DNA from: Panopea generosa | Taxonomy: Eukaryota; Mollusca; Bivalvia; Adapedonta; Hiatellidae | NCBI GenBank assembly: GCA_029582155.1 | Contig: CM055903.1 | Span: 42,299,769-42,363,768, forward strand | Direction of reading: 5' to 3' | Length of the DNA stretch: 64,000 bases | Shown: piece by piece, positions 35,526 to 47,657 of the stretch | How the letters are laid out: every line of letters begins with the position of its first letter | Position numbering within the stretch: position 1 is the stretch's first letter | The notes under the pieces: generated by a model | Database searches by the model: none | Told to the model about the DNA's origin: nothing | What the model saw: the letters and a program-made list of their open reading frames with translations, nothing else | Position numbers and translations under genes: made by a program

Positions 35526-36729
35526 TTACTTAAGATAGACGCCATTTTATTTAATTACGTTATAGCTGTAACTTCCTTTGGGAAACACCAGGTAAATAAC
35601 AAAATACAAATAAACAGATATATGCACATGTTACAATACAGTCATACATAAGTTGCCAATGCCTTATACATATCTGATTCAATTTAATGATTCATTGCAG
35701 TCATTATAAATTGTAATAGAATTATGTAGGCCCCTTTACATTATCAAATACCTTTTTTTATACATACAAATTTTCAAATATCAACTAAAGAGGAAGTTTA
35801 GATTATCGAGTATATAATGTTTCTTTTCTCAATGCTTTTTATATAACATATGTTTTATCAAGATCAAGAAACAGGAAGTGCTCCCAGTCGCGTAATGGCG
35901 GATATAGATAATAGTTATGATGTACTTGAACGATTTTGAAAGCACTGTCATGTTTGAATTGTTAATTTAGAAAAAATATTCTTGGAAGTTGGTGTATAAA
36001 TATATTATTTCTGAAGTCTACTTTCGATTAGTCAACATAGAATAAATATCTTGGGTGAGACATGACCCCTGTGATTCTACTTGTATATTGGCCCTGCAGA
36101 TGTAAACAAACTACAATTTAAGCTTCCCTGCTTTGATGCAGGTCTTTTTATGAATGACTCGGCTTTAAACATGTTTTATTCACAGTAGAATTAACAAGAG
36201 AAATTAATGGTGTTTTTCATCTGTAATGATTTTTTAAACATCACCTTGGTGTGTACTCCATTTTAAGTGCATTGCACATAATACCCTATACAAACAACAG
36301 GTGTGCCTTTTAAGATCAATAATCACAGTATCAGAAAAGTATTACCTGTTTTAAGTCCCGATATCTTTAACAGCATGCATACGATTAACTTTCTAGAATA
36401 GTAAATACATAAACGGCAATAGATCTATGCACTTTTCCAAAAGTTAGTATTTATTCACACGATCTTATGTTCCCCGTTAAAGCTGAAAACGGGATATTTT
36501 CTTCCTGAATTCGTAATTTGTTATAAGTATCACATAATAAGCATATCCGTTGATGTGGTTTAAAAATATCACTATCGTCTGGTTAATCGGATGTATTTAA
36601 CTGTCGCCTTGTGTGTGTTGTCTTGTTTCTCATACTACTTTCATCTGATATGTTTTACTGTCAATGGGTCATTGTATTATTATCTTGGGTTTTCGTGTCA
36701 TTTTCTTTGGTTATGGGTCATTTTGATGG
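35526..36729. other. Intergenic, no feature seen
   Basis: AT-rich sequence without an ORF or repeat I can support. Confidence 0.4.
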
Positions 36730-37975
36730 CTTGTCTTAGCATTGTGTTGGGTTGTAATAACATTATGTTCGGTCGTATGAACATATTTAGTAGTCATATT
36801 ATTATGCACGTTTATAACATTGTGTTCGGTTGTCTCATCATTATGGTGGGTTGTATAATCATTGTGTTCTGTTGTCATGGCATTGCGTTCGGTTGACTCA
36901 TCATAATGTTCGGTTGCCTCATCATTATGTTGGGTAGTATAATCATTGTGTTGTGTTGTCATGGCATTGTGTTCGGTAGTCTCATCATTATGTTCGGTAG
37001 TATAATCATTGTGTTGGGTTGTCATGGCATTGTGTTCGGTTGTCTCATTATTATGTTCGGTTGTGTCATCATAATTTTTGGTTGTATAATCATTGTATTG
37101 GGTTGTCATGGCATTGTGTTGGGTTGTATAATCAATGTTCAGTTGTAATAGTACTATGTGGGGTTGTCATAACATTTTATTCTGTTGTCATATCTTTATG
37201 TTTGGTTGTCTCATCTTTATGTTGGGTTGTCTCAACATTAGGATTGGTTTATCTCATCATTATGTTTGGTTGTCTGATCTTTATGTTTGGTTGTCTCATC
37301 TTTATAATTGTTGTCTCAACATTAGGGTTGGGTTGTATAATCATTGTGTTGTGTTGCCATGACATTGTGCTGGGTTGTAACCATTGTGTTTGACTGTAAT
37401 AGCATCAGGTTGTGATGTATAATCAATCTGTTCAATGTGTTTGGTTGCCGTGGCATTGTGTTGGTTTGTATAATCACTATGCTCGGTTGTATAATCATTG
37501 TGTTGTGTTGCCATGACAATGTGCTGGGTTGTAACCATTGTGTTCGACTGTAATAGCATCAGGTTTTGATGTATAATCAATCTGTTCATTGTGTTTGGTT
37601 GCCATGGCATTGTTTTGGTTTGTATAATCAATATGCTCGATTGTATAGTCATTGTGTTGTGTTGTCATGACATTGTGCTGGGTTGTAATCATTGTGTTTG
37701 ACTGTTATAGCATCAGGTTGTATTTTGTATAATCATTGTTTTTGGTTGTCATAACATTGCGTTTGGTTGTCTCATCATTATGTTGGGTTGTATAATCATT
37801 GTGTTGGGTTGTCATGACATTGTGTTTGGTTGTAACCATTGTGTTCGATTGTAATATCATCAGGTTGTGTTGTACAACCAATGTGGTTAATTTGTTTGGT
37901 TGTGCATTGTGTTGGTTTGTATTATCACTATGCTCGGTTGTATAATCATTGTTTTGGGTTGTCATAGCAATATTT
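36730..37975. repeat. 21-bp tandem repeat array with 63-bp higher-order units
   Basis: Units have the form TGTTGGGTTGTATAATCATTG, TGTTGGGTTGTCATGGCATTG or TGTTCGGTTGTCTCATCATTA, frequently in that three-unit order. Because 21 is divisible by three, both strands keep open frames, for example Thr-Thr-Gln-His-Asn heptads on the minus strand. These frames have no flanking exon signals and are treated as non-coding. A larger block (about 37320-37520) recurs at about 37485-37690. Confidence 0.9.
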
Positions 37976-38944
37976 AACTCATTTCACACTGGAATCCATA
38001 ATGACACCGACTATCCTATTTGGTCAATACAGTTTTTTTATTCTATATAGGTCTACATAACCAATGTTTGAAAATTACCACCCATACCGGTATTCCGGAA
38101 CATGGCATATAATCATGTTTACTTTAGAAAATGGTTCCATTCTTTCTAAACATAGTATTGGAAGATCATATGTTATTTATATTGGATACATAGCATCACC
38201 ATAAATAAGGCATTAATAATAAAAATACGGAGTTTAGAATCTCATCAACAGAGTGTGGTCTCCTCACGGTACCTGCTTAATTATCTCACTTATATCGATA
38301 TTTTCATATATTCTCGGAATAATTTTATATTGAGGAAAATGAAATATTCTTCAGTTAGAAACAATCACGCCAAAAAATTGATGGACATAATTATGTTATC
38401 AAAGTGGGACACTGATTTTATTTGAAAAAGATATTCTAATTAAACCAGAACTTCGGAAATGGCCGATTCCGCTCTAGACAACTTTGCAAATAGTGGATGC
38501 CTATTTTGCCTCGTCCCTTAACGTTGCACGATCACCTGTGGTCAGTGAAATTCTTGGTCCGACATTGTTGCAATTTTTTCCTGCTGAAAACGATATAAAA
38601 GCATTTCCATACACATCTCCCTCAGTAGACGCGCGATGTCCGCATCGTGTTACTACTGACTTATGCCCAAACGCATTGTTTTTCTTTCGAAGTTTTCCCG
38701 TGACAAGTCAGTAGTGCCGCAATGGCGCCTTTTCCACCGAAACAGCATTCAAACATACACTTTGTTATAATTTTAGTGGTTTATCCAAGAGATAATGCCG
38801 TTCCTTGCATAAAAAGTGTCATGGTCAGTAATATTCCTTGTACGAAAATGGTTCGGGGCAAAGTTTGTAAGTTATAAAGGCCATGAATTATATACTATTT
38901 AGAAAAATGTACATTTTTATTCAAAATATTAATGTGAAGTTCAT
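37976..38944. other. Intergenic; one short dispersed repeat
   Basis: A segment near 38685-38725 (TTTTCCCGTGACAAGTCAGT, then AGTGCCGCAATG) has a diverged reverse-complement relative at about 5930-5975, so it is a dispersed repeat. Nothing else is supported. Confidence 0.45.
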
Positions 38945-39120
38945 TAATAGGATTAAATTTAATGGGGGGGGGGGGGGGGGGGGGGGGTTATGCATGTGTA
39001 AAGAATGTCGAATCACGCGCAAATCAAATTAAATCCTTAGGAATTTATGTAAGATTTGTGCGTGATTTAAAATTCTTTACACATAATAATAATGAATAAT
39101 GAATAATGAATTTAATCCTT
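38945..39120. repeat. Hairpin element with a G-run in one arm
   Basis: GTGTAAAGAATGTCGAATCA and CGCGCAAATC (about 38997-39025) pair with GATTTGTGCGTGATTTAAAA and TTCTTTACAC (about 39054-39083). Outer AGGATTAAATTTAAT pairs with AATTTAATCCT at about 39108-39118. A run of 23 G (38965-38987) interrupts the left arm and a short AATAATG repeat interrupts the right. Confidence 0.8.
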
Positions 39121-39639
39121 ACAATTCCAATCCTCATGATATATATAATAAATTAGCTCAGACTCCTTAAGTGAATAGAAATTTAAACTATCCGCTGCAG
39201 AGTTACCGCGTAGGAATACATCACGTCTGTCCATGTTGACATCAAATTCACTATATCTAATATGCAATAGCCTCGTAATAGTTATTGTTTCCACTATCAG
39301 CTGAACTCTGCAAAAATGGTGTGTTATGTAAAATGACGAAATATTTTGAGGTGAAATAATTAAACCCGTCTTTTATCATTGTGTAATTCGGACTTTATTT
39401 GATTTGTGCGTGTTTCGGCATTCTTACACATGAATAAAAAACAGAAAAATTAATGTAATACTGTATTGTGATTGTCTTATGCCTTCCTAAATGTATGTTT
39501 AACAGCACATGTGGTATGTTCGTTTTGGTCATGTGTTATACCTTCCTGGAATCCTCTTATATAGTATTGTGTACTTGCTTTACGTTTGTGCACTTTACAT
39601 TACTGCCCAGGTGCTTTTCCATGTTGCGCTAGCATTACA

Positions 39640-41190
39640 CTATTTAAGGTTTGTGTTATACATTTCTGCATGTGTGTTATACCATTCTGCACTTGTGTTA
39701 TACCATGTTGTGCTTGCGTTATACTATTTCAAGTTTGTGTTATACATTTCTGCACTTTTGTTATACATTCCTGCACTTGTGTTATAGATTCCTACGCTTG
39801 TGTTATACATTCCTGCACTTGTATTATACATTCCTGCACTTGGGTTATACATGTCTGCTCTTTTGTGATACATTTTTGCATTTATGCTGTACATTCCTGC
39901 GATTGTGTCGTACCATGTTGCGCTTGTTTTATACATTCCTCCACTTGTGTTATACATTTCTGCATTTGTGTTGTACCATGTTGCGCTTGTGTTATATATT
40001 TCTGCACTTGTGTTATGCATTCCTGCACTTGTGTTATACATCCCTACGCTTGTGTTATACATTCCTGCACTTGGGTTATACATGTCTGCTCTTTTGTGAT
40101 ACATTTTTGCATTTGTGCTGTACATTCCTGCGATTGTCTCGTACCATGTTGCGCTTGTTTTATACATTCCTCCACTTGTGTTATACATTTCTGCATTTGT
40201 GTTGTACCATGTTGCGCTTGTGTTATATATATCTGTACTTTTGTTATATATTTCTGCACTTGTGTTATGCATTCCTTCACTTGTGTTATACATCCCTTCG
40301 CTTGTGTTATACATTCCTGCACTTGGGTTATACATGTCTGCTCTTTTGTGATACATTTTTGCATTTGTGCTGTATATTCCTGCGATTGTCTCGTACCATG
40401 TTGCGCTTGTTTTATACATTCCTCCACTTGTGTTATACATTTCTGCATTTGTGTTGTACCATGTTGCGCTTGTATTATATATATCTGTACTTTTGTTATA
40501 TATTTCTGCACTTGTGTTATGCATTCCTGCACTTGTGTTATACATCCCTTCGCTTGTGTTATACATCCCTGCACTCTTGTTATACATGTTTGTACTTGTG
40601 TTATACATTCCTGCACTTGAGTTATACATTCCTGAGCTTGTTTTATACACTCATGCACTTGTGTTATACATTCCTGCACTTGGGTTTTACATGTCTGCAC
40701 TTATGCTAGACATTGCTGCACTTGTGTTATCCATTTCTGCACTTGAGTTATACATTCCTGCGCTTGTGATATACATTCTTTCACTTGTTATACATTCCTG
40801 CATTAGTGTTATGTCATGTTGTGCTAATGTTGAACCATGTTGCACTGGTATTATACAATTCTTTTTTTGTTTTATGTTATGTTGTGCTTGTGCTGTACCA
40901 TGTTGCACTAGTGTTATACATTCCTGTATTTAAGTTATACATTCCTGCACTATAGTTATACATTCCTGAGCTTGTGTTATACATTTCCGCACTTACGTTA
41001 TACATTTTGCACTTGTGTTATACATTCCTGCACTTGTGTTATACTTTCCTGCATTTGAGTTATACATTCCTGCACTTGTGTTATACATTCCTGCACATTC
41101 CTGCATTTGAGTTACACATTCCTGCGCTTGTGTTATACATTCCTGCACTTGTGTTATACATTCCTGCACTCGGGTGTTACATTTACGCGC
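39640..41190. repeat. 21-bp tandem array (about 70 copies) with about 240-bp higher-order repeats
   Basis: The basic unit is close to TGTGTTATACATTCCTGCACT. Three higher-order blocks at about 39850-40085, 40085-40335 and 40335-40590 repeat the same series of variants, including GTCTGCTCTTTTGTGATACA, TTCCTGCGATTGTCTCGTAC and CATGTTGCGCTTGTTTTATA. Several frames stay open for over 300 codons on both strands only because the period is a multiple of three. It abuts the LINE remnant at 41195. Confidence 0.95.
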
Positions 41191-41194
41191 CAAT

Positions 41195-42600
41195 TAAGCA
41201 TGGGTCAGTCGGTTTCTTTGCAAAAGTACAAAAGCAATGACCCATTTTGATTTGTACATTTATCTTGTGAAGCTCTTGCAATAGGCGAGTCTGGGTGATA
41301 GTGTTCCGGAAGTACTCCCATATGCGAATCATTTCATCGTGTTCAACATATATCACTTAATTGTGCTTTATGACTATTAAGATCCCCCAGGACCACAAAA
41401 TTACACTGTTCACTGATAAATTTGTTATTGACTTTAACTTATTCAAAACTCTGTTATAAACGTTTGTTTCAGCAAAAAATTTCACGGAATCTGCGTCGTG
41501 GTATCACATAACATAAACATCCATCTCAAGATTAAAACTCTACAACTAAACCATAAAATAGCATGAATGTCATTACTATACAAGTCAACTTCACCCAATA
41601 AGCAATTTCTAATTTAACAGGGAATACCCCCGAGTCACGTTAACTGCCTGCTTTATTCTCTGTTCTGTGTAGCGGGAATACTGAAAACCCGTTAACATTT
41701 AAATCAGTTGATGTATTCGTCATTGTTTCGTTTAATAATAAAAAAACGTTTGTGCAAATATCTCTCATTTCTTAAGATTATAATTAATTAACATTTTTGG
41801 TTACAATCTTTAAAGTTTAAATTCGACTGCTGTTTTGACCGGCGGCTGATTATGAACCTGCGTGGCAATCTCTGCTCCGATCCCGTGCGAGTCTCCTTGT
41901 TTTGATATGGTGTGCACATATGGTGTTTCACTGTACCTTTAATCGTTTCGATCAACAAGCGCCGGGATAAAGATGGCATCTCTAATTATCGATGGCTGCG
42001 ATGGGGTAGTGCGGTTGACTCGCAATCATATTATCATGAGTGTTAACGAGATTGCTGGTGTGAGTTAGGAGCTGTTTGCGTCGGGTGATGTTTCCACATG
42101 TGTTGATAGCTGTTGGTTTGCGGGCGCCGTCGCAACTCTCACTTCCACACTTGCCCTTTGGTTTAATTTATCTATTAATGTAGCTGCCGAATAGACGCTA
42201 CAGTTTATATCCGTCCGATTAACATTAGCACTTTTGAACATGGCACACCTGTAACGGTTTATGATTCCTTGCCAGTCGGGGAATTCGTCTGCTACTACCT
42301 GACCGTTTTGCCGGAAAGACAATTTTGACCGTTGACCCCGGGTTTGATTTGGCTACTTTATATCCATTCCAGTGTCGTTTCCTAGTGGCGTATATCTATT
42401 TTGGGAAGTCGCGGTCATTACCATATCGAGTGCCGCGTAAATTTCCAGCCTGTTCCAAAATTAATTCCGTGTCTTTGCAATAACGTAAAGCTACATTAAC
42501 TGGCCGTCTGGGAGTCTGTGTTATTTGTCGTGCGTTACGTATAGAGCCCAATTTATGAACCTGTTGTATGTACATATCAGACAAGTCAATATCTAAATGG
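41195..42600 (-). mobile_element. Decayed LINE: ORF1-like and endonuclease remnants
   Basis: From high to low coordinates on the minus strand: an ORF1-like segment with VHKLGSIRN then RPVNVALRYCKD and LRGTRYGNDRDFP (42584-42396), a further ORF1 piece ending near 42065, then an endonuclease-type stretch with TSTDLNVNGFSVF (about 41720-41680) and CNFVVLGDLNSHKAQLSDI (about 41410-41355), then IARASQDKCTNQNGSLLLYF (about 41280-41225). LGD.N and the S.D...N.NGS.LL.F pattern are typical of LINE AP-endonucleases. Stops and frameshifts are frequent. The reverse transcriptase is missing, lost at the border with the 21-bp array. Confidence 0.75.
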
Positions 42601-43614
42601 TCTTCAAAAAACTGGTGTAAATCTTTATCTGTGACCGTAAACTACTTAATGATTACTTCTTGATCTGGACTCTATGTTTATGGTGTGATAAGCTGGCTGT
42701 TTTATGTAATCACTGTTCACCTCAACACTGGTTTCTATAGAGTTTACCTTTATTTAGGTTTGATTGATTTTGGCGGCCATTGACATGATACAACTGTTAC
42801 TTTTCTCAAGTTGCTTTATTTTCTCCAAAATGATTAAATATTTATCGTCCTATGACAGTAATGATGACTGTGATAGAGAATTTAACGAATTTGAAGAGTT
42901 AACGCTACTTGATAGATCGAGTGGTCGTTCCATTTTTTCCTCATTTCGCGCCAATTGTTCGTTCCCCTCCTACTGAAGGGGAAGAAAGCGATTGTTTGTT
43001 TGGAAGTCAAAAGTCACATTTTGTGTCCCGACTGTACTGTTTCTCGTATCCATGATGTTAATTATATCCGTTACACACAACTGACACTCAAAACCTTACG
43101 AAAATCCTAGGCAAACTAACGCTTCTTCCAAAATTTTACGACCATCCATGTTTAAAATCCTAAGTGGTGTCTTTTGCTTCTGATAATTCCAAGGAGGTGA
43201 CTCCTGTCTTGAATTACAGTATTTTCGTAGTTTAATTATTCTGTTTATAAAGAGTGTGGGTGTTGATTTGTAGGCTTTTACGTTTCCTGTTAGTTGCATA
43301 CTTTGTTTCACACTTGTAAATTGAATTAATTAAAATTATATAAATTGCATTATAGATAATACTATTTTAAATTCATTGATTTGATTGTCAAGCCTTGAAG
43401 ATATTTATGCAAAGAATACTTTATATGCGAATATAGAAAAAATGTTTCGTTTAAAGTTTATTTTATACATTGTATTAAAAAAACAACAATGTTTCGAATA
43501 CTAAAAAAAATGAATATTCGTAAGCTTTGAATTCACTATACCTTCTTTCGTAACGATATGTAAAAACCTATACAAGTTAATTTTCTTTTTTTTCTTTTCA
43601 TTTTATTTACCTAG

Positions 43615-43745
43615 AATGCGAGCCTTACTATTATAGCGAGAAGTGTTTAGAGCCCTGCATACATTATCAGGAACCGTGTTACAATGTTTCGGGTTATGCA
43701 TGGATGAACGCGTACCTTGATGGTTTGGTGATCGGTGCGAAAAAG
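43615..43745 (+). pseudogene. Degenerate EGF-like exon
   Basis: After an acceptor (TTTACCTAG) the frame reads CEPYYYSEKCLEPC and EPCYNVSGYAWMNA. It aligns residue for residue with the EGF-like exon at 54265 (CPKYYFGKRCQHVC and QTCNNVTGMCLEG), including the same phase-1 start, but four or more cysteines are gone and the donor is only a weak GTGCTA. It is best read as a decayed paralogous exon of a MEGF-like receptor gene. Confidence 0.6.
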
Positions 43746-44558
43746 GTGCTAACATTTGCAAAGTGACATACAGATGTGTTCAATATTGAAACAAAATGTT
43801 TTTTTTTAATTATTATAAATTCCATGATTTAATATAAATGGTTTTAGCCGAAAATTGAATTTATTCTCATCAAATCTCACCAAATGTCGATTTTTTTAAA
43901 TCAAACTATTTTTAAACAACATGATACATGATTAAAGTTACCTGTTGCAATATCGGCCCTGTAAAACGCATTTCTTTTAAATATTGTTTTCTTCAAAGTT
44001 TGTTGTGTTTGTTTCAAATGTACTTTATTCTTCCAAAATGTGTACATTTTATCTTTTAATTTTATGCTGACTCCTAAGAGGGTAAAATTAAAGAAACTGT
44101 TCAATTTCCCCCATTTAAATAAAAAAAATAATGATGAATGCATTCTTACCACATACGATATTTATGCTGATAATTGTCTGGTACACTCTGAGTAATGTGT
44201 GTGAATGTTATCTTGTGGCAAGAATGTCTTTACTGTTAACACATGATATACTAACCTTCAATGATTTAAAATGTAGAAACAAAATTTTATAAATGATATG
44301 ATATGAAATTGTATCAAGCAAAAGAATAAAATTGAAAAACAAAATTTTAAAAGAAAAAAATAGAGTTAAAATAAAAAAAAAACCATAAAAATTTGAATAA
44401 AAATTAAGGTATCATTTTGTTGAACTCAAATACAATTTGCATGATTCATATAAAAGCCAGCTATTAAAGAAACACTTGACTTGAACTCAAATTTGAAAGT
44501 TTTACATTCAGGATGAATTAAGTGAGGAATTAAAGTTACATGTATTTATATTATTTGA

Positions 44559-45240
44559 TTATGCTAACACCAAGTTAAATATCCAACTTGAGCTTGAATG
44601 GTTTGTGTCAGGGTTTAGGGTATCTGGTACAACAAAAACTGGACAATGGTAGTGAATATTCTGCTCAAAAAAAGGTTTACCTACACCACAAATGAATAAT
44701 ACATTGGGGGAGGATACAAGAAAATTGTCAATAATGGATTGTGAAGACTCGGTGAAATTGGTTGGTTCTGAAATAAGTTGGGAAATGCCGATTTGTATAC
44801 AAATTTTCAATCGAGATGCAGGTTTGAGACAGTCGAGATTAAAATCACCAGTAACCATAGTGCCTATGTTTTAATATGAGTATCGACAGATACGGCTATG
44901 GAATCCTGAATTCACGAAAGGACATCAGCAATGGAATTCGATAGACGGTAGAAAACGCCATACAGAATAGGTTGATGTTTCACCTTCATGTCTAAGCATA
45001 TACATTTAATGACGTTTACCTCTAAATCTTGCCCTCGGCGAGCAGTGATCGTATCCTTATTAAAAACTGGGAAACTGCTATATCTATAAGTCAGGCGATC
45101 CTTACGGAAGATTGTTTGGTAGTTAGAAAAGGCAAGATCCGATGTAGATGTATTGTTATTAAACCAGTGACAGCCAATAATTCAAAAGAGCATACATCAG
45201 CATACATTTGGTGTATCTTTGGGGCAAAGCTTTAGAAATT
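44559..45240 (-). mobile_element. LINE endonuclease fragment
   Basis: The minus strand gives SNYQTIFRKDRLTYRYSSFP, then KDTITARRGQDLEVNVIKCI, then QPILYGVFYR and MVTGDFNLDCLKPASR. The GDFN motif and preceding YR segment are those of the exonuclease-endonuclease-phosphatase domain of non-LTR retrotransposons. At least two stops and one frameshift are present, and no RT follows. Confidence 0.85.
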
Positions 45241-45589
45241 ATAATGAATAAATGAGAGATGGCTAAAAATACGTTCTGAGACGTCAAATGATCCGTTAGG
45301 CATAGTGGAGGACGAGCCGGAACTCATATCGGATGTATTAGATGAAGCTGGACCTGGATTTTCGTGGACGTCACCTGACAGAATAAGTAAAACGGAAAGC
45401 CAAATAATCCAATCGAAACTGTTTATCGGTTAAAACAGTTTTTGATGGATAGTAACCAAACAGGCCCACTCTCGCTTTGTTAAAAGATATATCAATACAC
45501 AATATGTAATAATAGTGAAATAAGTCTGTGTGAGCGAGTATCTTCAGAAAGTCATATACCAGCGCCTAAAATACTGTCTTAAGTGGACA

Positions 45590-45640
45590 CAGTCGCAATA
45601 AAGCTGAAACATTGATGAAAGTGGCGTTAAACACCATACT
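45590..45640 (+). mobile_element. SINE 3' end relic
   Basis: It contains GTGGCGTTAAACACCATACT, the typical 3' end of mollusc SINEs (GGCGTTAAAC...). No tRNA-like head is visible. Confidence 0.4.
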
Positions 45641-46689
45641 AACACATGCTGATTTATCGTCCATACAGCTTTCATTATATACATAAAAATGCCATGATCA
45701 TCAACAAAAATATAATTCTTGTTTGCAATGGTATCGTCGGTTTCAAGCAGAACATTTTTATATTAAGTTGTCTCACAGTTCCTTTCTGATCTGGGAGACA
45801 AAGTATCATTCTACATTTATATAGATATATAAGAATTTAAAACGAGACAAGGGTTGGTATTCACCAACATTCTTAGGAATATTCTTAGAATTGAACTCTA
45901 GAATGGATTTAAAAAAAACCCACACATTTAGAGACTCGTTTTTGAGACCTTAATTTGCAAGCATGTAGGGACACCTAATGCATAGTCAAAACAACTCCTA
46001 CAATGACCCTACCTGTCATTTGGATTTTCAAGCTCAAGTATTAGAATATTCTCAAGAATGGTTGGCGAATACGACCCCTGGATTTCAATTCGAATTAACC
46101 GGAGTATTTGCATTAAGTGACTTTGAGTTAATGATTGTTGACCGTCTTTATACTTTATTATGAAAATGTATGCATATATTTATTCGTTTTGTTGACAATA
46201 TATTTACGGTACATACAATGTACTAGTAATGACTTACATAGAGAATTATAATAATTGCATCTTAGTTGGCTTAGAGTATATCAAATCATTCAAAATGCCA
46301 TGTACTCGTATCTGATGTCTTGAACATAAATGTACATAAGCATTAATGTTCATAATATTTTCATCTTGAAAAATGGTCTTAAATTATATCCATTGCAGTT
46401 TGCAATGTTTCAAATCAATAAAACATCCGGATATAAAAACACATTGCTTTCATTATCTCTTTTATTTCGGAATTTCCACTTTCCAAAGTTATAAATTTTA
46501 GATGCATCCCAAAGTTTCATCGAAGTTGAATGTAATGATAATGAGATTTCGCTATGTTTTGCGTTCAAACTTTGGCTCTCTCAAAGTCACAATGCGTTGT
46601 ATTTTTTTCTCGTTGTAAGTCATTGGTAAATATATAACATGTGTAACACCACATTCATACATTCTGGACAACATTCTATCAATAATAAT
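45641..46689. other. Unassigned interval with one orphan open frame
   Basis: An open frame at 45978-46163 (plus) encodes 61 residues that I do not recognise. It has no convincing splice sites, and the kringle exon downstream does not need it. Confidence 0.3.
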
Positions 46690-47460
46690 TTCAAATATTG
46701 CAAATAATAACAATGATAATAGAATTTTATAATAATGATGATAATAATAGTTATAAGTATAATTATGATATTGATATTAATGATAATGGTGATGATAATA
46801 ATAGTTATAAGTATAATTATGATATTGATATTAATGATAATGATGATGATAATAATAGTTATAAGTATAACTATGATATTTATATTAATGATAATAATGA
46901 TGATGATAATAGTTACAAGTATAACTATGATATTTATATCAATGATAATGATGATGTAATAATAGTTATAAGTATAACTATGATATTTATATTAATGATA
47001 GTAATGATGATAATAATAGTTATAAGTATAATTTTGTTATTTATATTAATGATAATAATGATGATAATAATAGTTATAAGTATAACTATGATATTTATAT
47101 TAATGATAATATGATGATTATAATAGTGATAAGTATAATTATGATATTTATATTAATGATACTGGTGATGTTATAATAATAATAATATAATAAAAATAGA
47201 TATTTTATTTTTAATTATAATAACGATATTAATAATAACAATATAATAAAAAATAGCTATTATATTTATAATTATAAAAATGATATTATTAAAAAATAAT
47301 AATGATAATAATAGTAATAGTAATATAAAAATAGCTATTATATTTATAATTATAATAATGATATAAATGATGATAATAATAATAATACTAATAATAAGTA
47401 GTGGTTGATATCAATGATATTAATGATGATAGCAATAGTAACAAAAATAATAAAGAATCA
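46690..47460. repeat. AT-rich GATAAT repeat with about 60-bp tandem units
   Basis: Units of about 54-63 bp have GATAATAATAGTTATAAGTA and TAATTATGATATTGATATTAATGA as landmarks at 46735-47160. They grade into irregular ATAATA runs up to 47460. The long open frames here reflect the repeat. Confidence 0.9.
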
Positions 47461-47546
47461 TAATAACAACAATAATATTTTTACAACATTTAAATATGTT
47501 TCAATCTGTATATCCCAACAAGTTACATTTTGTTTTCTCAAAACAG

Positions 47547-47657
47547 AGTGCTAAATTGGAGACGGTCGACTATAACCGTGAAATTAAATCAACATCGATT
47601 AACGGGTACACGTGTCTACGATGGAGTGACCATCCAGAACAAGCCGCAAAGACCACG
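47547..47657 (+). CDS. Kringle domain, 5' half exon
   Basis: Reads SAKLETVDYNREIKSTSING then YTCLRWSDHPEQAAKTT, matching the kringle pattern Y.G....T..G..C..W. Exactly 37 codons, phase 0 on both sides, GTATGA donor. The other open frame on the same DNA lacks the kringle residues. Confidence 0.8.

Noticed and set aside
36711..37109. Thr-Gln-His-Asn heptad-repeat protein of 132 codons on the minus strand
   Set aside because: Same explanation: a 21-bp array. The frame has no signal peptide and no flanking exons.
39586..40709. Open frames of 308 to 352 codons on both strands
   Set aside because: They result from a 21-bp tandem repeat. All three plus frames and some minus frames are open in the same region, with heptad-repetitive Cys/Tyr/His-rich or Met-Tyr-Asn-Thr-Ser products and no splice or start context.
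36730..41190. CRISPR-like arrays
   Set aside because: Units are contiguous without unique spacers, in a eukaryotic context with spliced genes.
45978..46163. Exon of the kringle gene upstream of 47547
   Set aside because: The peptide has no cysteine pattern or signal peptide suited to the position, and convincing acceptor and donor sites are lacking.
46698..47114. ORF of 138 codons rich in Asp, Asn and Ile
   Set aside because: It is an AT-rich GATAAT satellite; composition and repetition explain the open frame.
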